A DNA stretch of 7,737 nt, from NCBI GenBank assembly GCA_934277865.1, contig CAKQVW010000131.1:1-7737 (forward strand), read 5' to 3'. Below, one piece after another: positions 1-5,792 of the stretch. Numbering within the stretch: position 1 is the first letter of the stretch; each line of letters opens with the position of its first letter. A program made the translations under genes and the position numbers. The notes under the pieces were generated by a model, which made no database searches, was not told where the DNA came from, and was given only the letters and a program-made list of their open reading frames with translations. This DNA comes from an uncultured Pseudobdellovibrionaceae bacterium (GTDB lineage Bacteria > Bdellovibrionota > Bdellovibrionia > Bdellovibrionales > JAMPXM01).

Positions 1-365
1 GATGGAGTCATGGTAAGGGCGAGGGCCTTACGCCGTCTCGGTGGCCGCACACGCTTTCCGAAACGGGCTACTTCCAGTCGCTTTTCTTGGACGAACGTGT
101 GCAGGGTCAGGGATGGGGATCGAAGCTTTCTCAAAAAGCTGTCGAGGTGTTGGCTTCGATTGGCGCTAAGGGAGTCGTTTGTCATTCATGGAAAGAAAGC
201 CCCGGGGGCTCTTCGACCAAGTATCTCTTGAAGATGGGTTTCCATCCGATCAAAGAACATCCGCTTTATTGGCAGCACGTGGACTACAACTGCACGCGAT
301 GTTTGAAACCACCATGCCAATGCACTGCTATTGAAATGTATTACGAAATACCGAGGGGAAAATGA
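1..365 (+). CDS. GNAT-family N-acetyltransferase, 5'-partial, with Cys-rich C-terminal tail
   Basis: The reading frame is open from base 3 to the TGA at 363-365 (120 codons), with no stop before the left edge, so the gene starts outside the window. GNAT proteins transfer an acetyl group from acetyl-CoA to an amine. The acetyl-CoA-binding motif A is visible as R-V-Q-G-Q-G-W-G-S-K-L (about 96-128), matching Q/R-x-x-G-x-G/A. A later Y-L-L-K-M-G-F segment matches the usual motif B end. The tail carries CX2CX4CXC (codons at 291, 300, 315, 321), which could bind a metal; that is inference. The TTG at 87 is an internal codon, not a likely start, because motif A would then begin at the N-terminus. 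The stop overlaps the next gene's ATG (ATGA), so the two are probably translationally coupled. The substrate cannot be told. Confidence 0.85.
   Translation, partial: WSHGKGEGLTPSRWPHTLSETGYFQSLFLDERVQGQGWGSKLSQKAVEVLASIGAKGVVCHSWKESPGGSSTKYLLKMGFHPIKEHPLYWQHVDYNCTRCLKPPCQCTAIEMYYEIPRGK
353..358 (+). promoter_or_regulatory. Ribosome binding site of the DAO-family oxidase
   Basis: GAGGGG lies inside the last codons of the acetyltransferase gene, 3-5 bases before the ATG at 362. It supports that ATG as the start and shows that the two genes are coupled. Confidence 0.7.
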
Positions 366-1534
366 GCACATCATTTTGGTTAGATCGTACGCCGCGTTCG
401 GAAAAACAGGTTTTTGACGTCGTTATCGTAGGAGCTGGCATCACGGGGCTTTCGACAGCCTACTGGCTGGAAAAAGAAGACCCGACTTTGAAGGTCGCGG
501 TCGTTGAAAAGTCACGAGTGTCTTACGGAGCCAGTGGCCGCAACGCAGGCTTCGTTACATGTGGATCGGTTGAGCACTTCAATCGCATGATCAACAAACA
601 CGGCATGGACCAGGCCGTCGAAATCTGGAGATTCTCGGAAACCAATCTTCGTCTCTTGCAAGAGGAGATCGTACGGGGCGAAGGCAAGTCGATTCAGTTT
701 GAAAACGACGGCGCCTTCTCTCTTGCCGCGCAGGAAAACGAATTCGACGAACTTAAGAAAGTTTCCGAAATCATGTCGGGCCTTAAAATTCCAAATGAGA
801 TCGTCGGTGCGGAGGGTGTGGAAAAACGCCTTGGAGCCAAGGGTTTCGTTGGCGGGATCAAGTATCTTGGCGATTCGAGCACAAACCCCGTGGCACTTCT
901 TGAGCGCATGCGTTCGATGATCAAAGCGCCGATCTTTGAAGGTGTCGAGGCTTACGCGATTTCCAATCGTGACGATGGCACGAAGGTTTTAAAAACCGAC
1001 AAAGGCGACTTCGAATGTTCGATGATCGCGCTAGCGCTAAACGGCTATGCCGCAAACCTTCACCCGTACTTCCGCGACAAGATTTACCCAACTCGTGGAC
1101 AGTGCCTGATGACAGAGCCAGTTGCGCGTTTCATGGAAGGGCCGTGCTATGCGAACTTTTATCTCGATTATTTCCGTCAGATTCCTACCGGCGAGCTTTT
1201 GATCGGCGGTTTCCGCCAAATAGAAAAAGAAACTGAGGTTGGATACTCGGACCACGTGACCGAGGTCATTCAGAACTCGCTTCATAGTTTCGTGGTCAAC
1301 CACTTGCCGAAGCTTGCAAGTGCCAAGGTGACTCACCGGTGGAGCGGCGTCATGGGCTTTGCAAAAGATGGCGAGCCATTGGTGGGGTCGATCCCAGACG
1401 ACCCGGCGGTCTTCTTTGCTGGTGGATACACAGGCCACGGGATCGGTCTTGCGTTCAATACGGCAAAGACTCTTGTTGACCTGATCTTCGGTCGCGAGAT
1501 CCCGTCATGGATCTCGGCCCGTCGATTTTCATAG
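362..1534 (+). CDS. FAD-dependent oxidoreductase, DAO family (amine/amino-acid oxidase type)
   Basis: This 390-residue protein is full length for the D-amino-acid oxidase (DAO) fold, which oxidises amines or amino acids using FAD. The N-terminal Rossmann motif is V-G-A-G-I-T-G (23-29), with the ribose-binding acid E49 at the end of the second strand. G-A-S-G-R-N-A-G-F (56-64) is typical of the glycine oxidase / gamma-glutamylputrescine oxidase branch. Other family marks are P-T-R-G-Q (243-247), G-G-F-R (282-285), W-S-G-V-M-G-F (327-333) and the C-terminal FAD loop G-G-Y-T-G-H-G-I-G (354-362). No signal peptide is visible, so it is probably cytosolic. The start has a GAGGGG ribosome site and overlaps the acetyltransferase stop by ATGA. 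The true substrate is not readable. PuuB-like, glycine-oxidase-like and sarcosine-oxidase-like roles are all possible. Confidence 0.93.
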   Translation: MSTSFWLDRTPRSEKQVFDVVIVGAGITGLSTAYWLEKEDPTLKVAVVEKSRVSYGASGRNAGFVTCGSVEHFNRMINKHGMDQAVEIWRFSETNLRLLQEEIVRGEGKSIQFENDGAFSLAAQENEFDELKKVSEIMSGLKIPNEIVGAEGVEKRLGAKGFVGGIKYLGDSSTNPVALLERMRSMIKAPIFEGVEAYAISNRDDGTKVLKTDKGDFECSMIALALNGYAANLHPYFRDKIYPTRGQCLMTEPVARFMEGPCYANFYLDYFRQIPTGELLIGGFRQIEKETEVGYSDHVTEVIQNSLHSFVVNHLPKLASAKVTHRWSGVMGFAKDGEPLVGSIPDDPAVFFAGGYTGHGIGLAFNTAKTLVDLIFGREIPSWISARRFS

Positions 1535-1541
1535 GTGCGCC

Positions 1542-2603
1542 CTACTTCGCAGTCGCTTCTTTCACGAGAAGCTCGCTGATTTCTTTGATGCGGTTGTCGA
1601 GCATCGTCGAGATGCCGTCTGACTTCATCACGCGCTCGACTTCCATTTGCGTGAGGCGCAATTGCTCGAGAGAGTCGTTCTTTCCGGCTTCGGGATTATA
1701 ACCGAGTTCGCCGAGATAGATCTGCCGAGCCTCATCAGCCAGTTTTTTTCCTTTCACTGCCAAACGTGCCGACCGAAAACGAACTGCTTCATCAGTTGGA
1801 AGCGTGTTCAGCATTTGTACGCGGGCCGATAGCGCCTCGCCAGTGATCGAACCACTTTGGCTCCAGTTGGTTTCAAGCAAAAGTGGCGCAACCATGATGC
1901 TAAAAGCAATCGTATCCACCCGTGAAAGCAGGGCGTCTACGGAATCTTCTGGCACAAGCAAGTAGCTACGTTTGAACGCCGTCAGCTTTTCTTTTTGCTC
2001 GGTCGAGAGTTCCTTCTTTTCATCCAAGATCTTCTTTAGCGCGAGAATCTCTCCACGCTGTTTTGCCAGCACAAAGTTGATCCGCATCGTGGGCTCAACA
2101 AGCTGAAGCAAAATCTGCCCCTTGGCTTCGTCGTTGAGGTCTTTTGCCACCAACGCCGGAGAAACCGGCGCAGCCGGTGCTACAGGTTCGGCCGGTACGG
2201 TGGCGGCCGGCGCTTCGGCTGGTGCGGTGGCGGCAGGTGCAGGAGGCTGAGCGGTCACTACCGTCGCCGGTGCAGCTGGTGCTTCGGCTGGCGCAGTGGC
2301 ACCGCTGCCGCGAAGCTCTTCTTCGAAGAGGCGACGAGCTTGGTCAAGTGCGGCGTCGCGTGTGTCATCCGAAGCCGTTTCTGCAGGTGGGGCTTCGCCT
2401 TGAAGTTGTGAGCTTGGAGAAGGCGCGACGAGATCACGAACCAGGTTTTCGGCTTCTGCTTGAAGAGGATTGGAGTTCGTGGACACACCTTTTGTCTTCG
2501 GATCGACTTCGAACTTTCCGCAAGCGGCGAGTCCGGTTGTGGTGGCTGCGGCCAGAACACAGGCCAATACGAAGAAGTGAGGTTGTGTGGGCAAGCGTTT
2601 CAC
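1542..2603 (-). CDS. Lipoprotein with Ala/Pro linker and degenerate Bax-like (glucosaminidase-type) helical domain
   Basis: The 353-residue product starts at a GTG (2601-2603) with GGAGGA 3-4 bases upstream; no other in-frame start lies nearby. Residues 1-28 form a lipoprotein signal peptide: K2-R3, a hydrophobic core, then lipobox L25-A-A-C28 followed by G-K, which does not predict inner-membrane retention. Residues 100-150 are an Ala/Pro-rich linker with repeated A-T-x-P-A-E-x-P units. Residues 155-353 are mainly helical and charged. Within them, L-L-S-R-V-D-T-I (225-232) followed by L-E-T-N-W-S-Q-S (243-250) resembles the Bax/glucosaminidase signature of R-V-D-x-I-P then E-S-G-W-G-T-S, with E244 where the catalytic Glu would be. 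The downstream G-N-N-L-F-G-type motif is absent, so enzyme activity is doubtful. The lipoprotein call is firm; the Bax link is my reading of motifs and is unproven. The gene converges with the oxidase, 7 bp between stops. Confidence 0.85.
   Translation of the reverse strand: MKRLPTQPHFFVLACVLAAATTTGLAACGKFEVDPKTKGVSTNSNPLQAEAENLVRDLVAPSPSSQLQGEAPPAETASDDTRDAALDQARRLFEEELRGSGATAPAEAPAAPATVVTAQPPAPAATAPAEAPAATVPAEPVAPAAPVSPALVAKDLNDEAKGQILLQLVEPTMRINFVLAKQRGEILALKKILDEKKELSTEQKEKLTAFKRSYLLVPEDSVDALLSRVDTIAFSIMVAPLLLETNWSQSGSITGEALSARVQMLNTLPTDEAVRFRSARLAVKGKKLADEARQIYLGELGYNPEAGKNDSLEQLRLTQMEVERVMKSDGISTMLDNRIKEISELLVKEATAK
2185..2300 (-). repeat. Three imperfect 20-bp direct repeats encoding the Ala/Pro linker
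   Basis: Near-identical 20-mers lie at 2185-2204, 2212-2231 and 2281-2300. The last two match at 18 of 20 bases; the first matches the second at 17 of 20. On the coding strand they give the peptide unit A-T-(A/V)-P-A-E-(A/P)-P. The pattern suggests linker growth by slippage or unequal recombination. Confidence 0.7.
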
Positions 2604-2606
2604 GTG

Positions 2607-2612
2607 TCCTCC
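2607..2612 (-). promoter_or_regulatory. Ribosome binding site deciding the GTG start of the lipoprotein
   Basis: GGAGGA on the minus strand lies three bases before the GTG at 2603-2601. It is the only strong Shine-Dalgarno match near the signal peptide, and it fixes the unusual start codon. Confidence 0.7.
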
Positions 2613-2615
2613 GAA

Positions 2616-2636
2616 AGATCGCGTTTCGTGCGATCT
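2616..2636 (-). promoter_or_regulatory. Hairpin in the lipoprotein leader, next to the ribosome site
   Basis: A perfect 7-bp inverted repeat, AGATCGC and GCGATCT, encloses a 7-base loop. On the minus strand it ends three bases before GGAGGA. The loop ACGAAAC contains CGAAA, the exact complement of the TTTCG just 3' of the hairpin, so an H-type pseudoknot could form partly over the ribosome site. It could equally be a palindromic DNA operator. Its function is not shown. Confidence 0.4.
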
Positions 2637-2690
2637 GCGGTAGCCTGACGTGCAACAACCATATCCCCAGCAATTGGTTCTAGATTGGAA

Positions 2691-2736
2691 CTACGGCGTT
2701 TTCGACACAGACCGGTGCCGTAGAGTGGCACCGTAG
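2691..2736 (-). terminator. Hairpin cluster downstream of the lemA operon, possible terminator or attenuator
   Basis: A perfect 7-bp stem pairs 2713-2719 with 2727-2733 (CGGTGCC/GGCACCG, 7-base loop). A rival 7-bp pairing joins 2717-2723 with 2691-2697 (GCCGTAG/CTACGGC) and cannot form at the same time. The cluster sits 35-80 bp past the last gene of the lemA operon. No U-run follows the stem in the minus-strand transcript, so it is not a standard intrinsic terminator. It may be a Rho-region structure, a transcript-end stabiliser or a switch ahead of the lipoprotein. Confidence 0.35.
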
Positions 2737-2770
2737 TAAGGGCGGAGAGACGTGTAGGGGCTCTTGCGCT

Positions 2771-2992
2771 CTAGAGCTGCGGAGGTGGTTCGGTCTTGTC
2801 GAGATCGGGGCGTCCTGCGCTTAAGAGTTTAAATCCCAAGATCGCGGCCAATAAGACGCCGGCACCCAGTGCTAGATGGCCAGCGCTTTGGGGAACCGAG
2901 TCGGCAGGGATGACTCCGAAAACGGCCAGAAGACCAAACACCGAAAGGCCCACCACGACCAGCGCGCCGAGTATACGAAGAGAGGACGACAT
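2771..2992 (-). CDS. Small two-TM membrane protein, third gene of the lemA operon
   Basis: The product has 73 residues from the ATG at 2992, or 74 from the GTG at 2995. Either start overlaps the DUF3137 stop (GTGATG), so translation is coupled and the exact start is uncertain. Counting from the GTG, two hydrophobic stretches are seen at about 8-28 and 39-59. They are joined by a short loop (P-A-D-S-V-P-Q-S) and followed by a polar tail ending in E-P-P-P-Q-L. Arg7 and Arg62 on the outer flanks of the two segments suggest that both ends face the cytosol. I do not recognise a family. Its tight linkage to lemA and DUF3137 suggests a shared membrane complex, which is inference. Confidence 0.75.
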   Translation of the reverse strand: MSSSLRILGALVVVGLSVFGLLAVFGVIPADSVPQSAGHLALGAGVLLAAILGFKLLSAGRPDLDKTEPPPQL

Positions 2993-4056
2993 CACGCACC
3001 CGCTTGTTGAGGGTTTTTGTTCCAGATTCGATTGTTCAGTTCGAGGTCTTCGATGATCTCAAGCATGTCCACGAGTTCGTGTCCAAAGCGTTGCAGGCTC
3101 TCTGACATTTTCTCGAGGTTTGTTCCCACTTCCATGAAGCTCGCCGAGTGCGGAATCGCAATCACGATGGTCGAGTTGAGAAAGGCGACCTGAACGCCCT
3201 GGCCGTACTTTCCTCTTAAGGCAAGCAGGGCCTCCATGAATTTCGGAGAGAGAAGGTACCGAGCTTCCGTCGGGTCCGTGCTGGACACCTTGAAGTGATG
3301 TTCGAACTCGGGATTTTCCAGTTCGACAAGTTTCATATTGGAAACGGCCCCCATTAGGCGCTGTGTGGCCCGGCCGAATATTCCTAACGCCTTTTCGCTG
3401 ACATCCGATTGAACGATGGTGTGGCCTTTAAAGTTCTTGTTGAAGTCCGCCAAAAAGAGAATGCCTTGGAAGATAGGAATATACCTTGTGGTGGTCCGTC
3501 CCTTCGAGTCACGGGACGTTTCCTTTCGGTAGGTCCGAATTTCCTGAAACTCGAACTGAGTTTTGTCCAACACCCCAGCTACATGATCTTCCGCATTTGC
3601 GACATCGTAAGATGGCGAAAAAACACCACACGACTTATAGATCTCGGCAGGAAACGTCGCCTGCGGAGTATATTGAAATTCAGGATCACAAAACGCAATC
3701 GCCCTTTTCTTGAAGGTGTGCACGAAGCTATTGAGCGCGCGAAATTGTTCGGCGCGAGCTTTTACATAGGCCCCCATGCCGTTGGTCGCCTGCCACGCGC
3801 AGACGATGGCGCCGAGGAAAAACAACAGCCCCAGCGGCTGTCCCAGAGACGGTTGAGATTTCGAAGCTACGATTTGGGCAAGAATGTACAGCCCGATCGC
3901 GCCTCCTCCGAATTTCAAAAAGCGCTGCTTGGCGCCTGGCGGTAGCTGGGCCGTCTTATGCTTTTCTCCGAAGGCACGAATTTCTGGGTCGAGCACTGTC
4001 CGACAAAACTCGGGTAGCTCGTCGACTTTTCGGCGAAGCTCATTAAGCGTGACCAT
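2992..4056 (-). CDS. DUF3137 family membrane protein
   Basis: This 354-residue protein has two TM segments (about 48-64 and 72-90), a short N-terminal cytosolic part, and a large C-terminal domain probably on the same side. The domain shows the conserved pattern I associate with DUF3137: F-Q-G-I-L-F-L-A-D-F-N-K (196-207), then L-E-N-P-E-F-E-H-H-F-K-V (246-257), then E-A-R-Y-L-L-S-P-K-F-M (264-274). The function of DUF3137 is not established, but such genes commonly sit beside lemA, as here. The ATG at 4056 lies 6 bp after the lemA stop, so the ribosome site must lie within the lemA end; only a weak GTGGG-like match is seen. The stop overlaps the next start. I am fairly sure of the family and unsure of its role. 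Confidence 0.85.
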   Translation of the reverse strand: MVTLNELRRKVDELPEFCRTVLDPEIRAFGEKHKTAQLPPGAKQRFLKFGGGAIGLYILAQIVASKSQPSLGQPLGLLFFLGAIVCAWQATNGMGAYVKARAEQFRALNSFVHTFKKRAIAFCDPEFQYTPQATFPAEIYKSCGVFSPSYDVANAEDHVAGVLDKTQFEFQEIRTYRKETSRDSKGRTTTRYIPIFQGILFLADFNKNFKGHTIVQSDVSEKALGIFGRATQRLMGAVSNMKLVELENPEFEHHFKVSSTDPTEARYLLSPKFMEALLALRGKYGQGVQVAFLNSTIVIAIPHSASFMEVGTNLEKMSESLQRFGHELVDMLEIIEDLELNNRIWNKNPQQAGA

Positions 4057-4062
4057 CTGGCG

Positions 4063-4635
4063 TTAGCCCACTTGTCCAAAAAGTTTTGCGATGTCTGGTT
4101 TCGCGGCGGCTTCTGGTGCCACCTGAAACACGGACTTCCTGCGATACCCCAAGAGCCCTGCAACGATGTTGGTCGGAATGCTTTCAACGGCATTGTTGTA
4201 GCGAACAACAGCGGCATTGTAGGTGCGGCGCGCAGCGGAGAGCTGCCCTTCGATCTCATTGAGCGAGCCTTGAAGGCTTAAGAAGTTTTCGTTCGATCGT
4301 AGTTCAGGATAGTTTTCGGCGACAGCCACCACGCGTCCGAAAGCTTGTGACAACATCGAGTCGGCACTTTGAAGAGCGCCGTCCTCTTGCATGGCTTGTA
4401 GAGGGCGTTGGACTGCGGCACGTGCGGCCGTCAATTCTGTCAGTAGTTTTTCTTCGTGCGCAGCAAACTGTTTAACGGTTGCGACCAAACTTGGAATAAG
4501 GTCGGCGCGCTTTTGCAAAAACGTGTGCACGCCACCAACTGCGTTTTCGATTTCGTTTTTCTTCGAGATCAGCGAGTTGTACATGAGGACAATGGCGACC
4601 GCCACCACAGCAAAAACAATCAGTTCGATTCCCAT
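4063..4635 (-). CDS. lemA: LemA family protein
   Basis: LemA proteins are small, N-terminally anchored, mostly coiled-coil membrane proteins whose biochemical role is unclear. The 190-residue product has a TM helix at 3-23. The family core follows: K-R-A-D-L-I-P-S-L-V (42-51), F-A-A-H-E (57-61), A-R-A (71-73), Y-P-E-L-R-S-N-E-N-F (109-118) and R-R-T-Y-N-A-A-V-V-R-Y-N (136-147). I chose the ATG at 4635 because GGAGG (4643-4647) lies 7 bases upstream. The frame stays open to ATGs at 4656 and 4680, giving up to 205 residues. Those lack ribosome sites and would leave a polar extension ahead of the TM helix, and a promoter candidate (4665-4693) covers that stretch. It is the first gene of a trio with DUF3137 and a small membrane protein. 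Confidence 0.96.
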   Translation of the reverse strand: MGIELIVFAVVAVAIVLMYNSLISKKNEIENAVGGVHTFLQKRADLIPSLVATVKQFAAHEEKLLTELTAARAAVQRPLQAMQEDGALQSADSMLSQAFGRVVAVAENYPELRSNENFLSLQGSLNEIEGQLSAARRTYNAAVVRYNNAVESIPTNIVAGLLGYRRKSVFQVAPEAAAKPDIAKLFGQVG

Positions 4636-4642
4636 CTTTACG

Positions 4643-4647
4643 CCTCC
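4643..4647 (-). promoter_or_regulatory. Ribosome binding site of lemA
   Basis: GGAGG on the minus strand lies 7 bases before the ATG at 4635. It decides the lemA start against the upstream in-frame ATGs at 4656 and 4680. Confidence 0.75.
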
Positions 4648-4664
4648 ACTGGACATATCGGGAG

Positions 4665-4693
4665 ATTTTAAGGTTTTCATAAGAATTCGTGAA
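4665..4693 (-). promoter_or_regulatory. Sigma70-type promoter candidate for the lemA operon
   Basis: On the minus strand, TTCACG (4693-4688, 4 of 6 to TTGACA) is followed after exactly 17 bases by TAAAAT (4670-4665, 5 of 6 to TATAAT). Transcription would start near 4658, giving a leader of about 23 bases that contains the GGAGG. The site lies in the 80-bp gap after the TraB-like gene, so the trio can be expressed on its own. Confidence 0.5.
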
Positions 4694-4715
4694 CCGGCTC
4701 AAGCTGAGACGTTTC

Positions 4716-5774
4716 TCATTTCACGGTCGGCGACCGCGCGCCGGAGACCGCTGGACTCACAGAGCCAGGAGCGCCTGGATTCAGGCACGTGGCCTTCAGG
4801 CTTTCTAGGACGCCGGCTTTGTGAGCGGCTCCAACGTGAGCAAACCCCGCACCATGTGAAGCGACATGTGTGCTGAAGAGGTCGCGTGCGATTTCGCGGT
4901 CGCGTCGTGCAAATTCAATCGCGTCTTCGTCGAGAGTTCTCTTCAAGGACGGAGCGTTGTTTGCGGCAAAGTCGCGAAGCGACAGCAGCTGGCTGTGCGT
5001 GGGCTCGGTGATCTGTTTAAACCGAGGGTCCGCGACGAGTTCTCGAAACTGCTTAACGGAATCATTCGGGCTGTCGTACAAGAGCATCGAGATTTTTCGT
5101 GCGTAGTAGTCTTTAATAAACCATTCGGGCACATCGTACTTCGCATCATCAAGTTCCGAGATCTTCGCTCGATACGTAGTCAGAATCTTTCGGGATACGG
5201 CCTTGGCCTCGGTTTGTCCAGCTGTTCTTGCGTTGTCAAAACCGTGCAGCGCCGGAGCTGGGAGTTCGGTCTTTCCCTCTTTGTTTCGCAGCCAGTACTG
5301 GGCGGCCAGCACGGGATCCGTCATGATCATCAAGTAGGACTTTCTTTCTTCTGGCGAAAGCCCGAGCTTTTGCATGCGAACGTCCTCGGAACTCAAGAAT
5401 TTCATCAGGCCTTGAAAGCCGCCGACTCCGTCGATGTCTTTTTGACTGTTTTCATAGGAGATCCACGTCGGTGGATCTTGGCGAAATTGTTTGAGGCTCG
5501 AATCAAACACCCGATGCATAGACGGCAATATTTCTTTGTGGCCAGCGATGAGCTCTCGAACACGTTTGACGTCCCGTGGGTCTCCGCCGCGGATGTAGGT
5601 GTCGATGAACGAAGGAACTCCGTGCACGCCAAATATCAGCCTCATTTTTTTTCCGGGTGAGAAATGAAATGTCGAAGTCGCGTCGTCGTACGTGCATTTG
5701 CGCGACGAGGCCGCGGGCTGCGCATGAAGCCATGAAGTTGAGACCAATGTCAGTACCAGCCAGCCCCATACCAT
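4716..5774 (-). CDS. Exported protein of unknown function, TraB/ChaN-like end motifs
   Basis: This 352-residue protein has a likely Sec signal peptide (hydrophobic 2-16, L-H-A before Q19), though the n-region lacks Lys/Arg. The mature part is probably periplasmic. After the signal comes M-R-L-I-F-G-V-H-G (44-52). Near the C-terminus, R-R-D-R-E-I-A-R-D-L (290-299) is followed by H-V-G-A-A-H-K-A-G-V (313-322). An early strand with His plus a late R-x-x-x-I-A helix and V-G-x-x-H-x-x-G is the pattern of the TraB/ChaN/Tiki superfamily. The middle is unlike anything I know. Only two cysteines are seen, C27 and C330, so a disulphide is possible. The ATG at 5774 lies 18 bp after the ligase stop, is in the same frame, and has no good ribosome site. 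I am sure it is a real exported protein and unsure of the family. Confidence 0.75.
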   Translation of the reverse strand: MVWGWLVLTLVSTSWLHAQPAASSRKCTYDDATSTFHFSPGKKMRLIFGVHGVPSFIDTYIRGGDPRDVKRVRELIAGHKEILPSMHRVFDSSLKQFRQDPPTWISYENSQKDIDGVGGFQGLMKFLSSEDVRMQKLGLSPEERKSYLMIMTDPVLAAQYWLRNKEGKTELPAPALHGFDNARTAGQTEAKAVSRKILTTYRAKISELDDAKYDVPEWFIKDYYARKISMLLYDSPNDSVKQFRELVADPRFKQITEPTHSQLLSLRDFAANNAPSLKRTLDEDAIEFARRDREIARDLFSTHVASHGAGFAHVGAAHKAGVLESLKATCLNPGAPGSVSPAVSGARSPTVK

Positions 5775-5792
5775 GACTGGATTATCGGCTGA

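Larger units (their letters stand above)
2604..2770. other. Non-coding gap between the small membrane protein gene and the lipoprotein gene
   Basis: This 167-bp gap must hold the lipoprotein's own leader, and probably its promoter and the end of the lemA operon. It holds two hairpins (2616-2636 and 2713-2733). I see no convincing -35/-10 pair on the minus strand and no coding sequence. Confidence 0.6.

Noticed and set aside
10..231. A 73-codon plus-strand open frame at the left edge
   Set aside because: It is out of frame with the acetyltransferase, whose GNAT motifs cover the same bases.
1037..1438. A 133-codon minus-strand open frame within the oxidase
   Set aside because: The oxidase reading is continuous and carries the family motifs; the antisense frame shows none.
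1555..1572. GCTTCT/AGAAGC hairpin just past the oxidase stop as a bidirectional terminator
   Set aside because: The stem is only 6 bp, has no T-run on either side, and lies inside the lipoprotein's last codons.
2144..2683. A 179-codon plus-strand open frame opposite the lipoprotein
   Set aside because: It is the shadow of the GC-rich Ala/Pro codons: Arg- and Pro-rich, with no domain and no ribosome site.
3409..3945. A 178-codon plus-strand open frame opposite the DUF3137 gene
   Set aside because: It lies entirely within a well-supported gene on the other strand, and its Arg-rich peptide has no motif.
4636..4680. Longer LemA N-terminus from the ATG at 4680 or 4656
   Set aside because: There is no ribosome site at either ATG. 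The stretch holds a good promoter candidate, and the ATG at 4635 has GGAGG at ideal spacing.
4866..5660. A 264-codon plus-strand open frame antisense to the TraB-like gene
   Set aside because: The peptide has no recognisable motif and an odd Cys/Ser/Arg mix. The opposite strand encodes an exported protein with coherent motifs and operon spacing.
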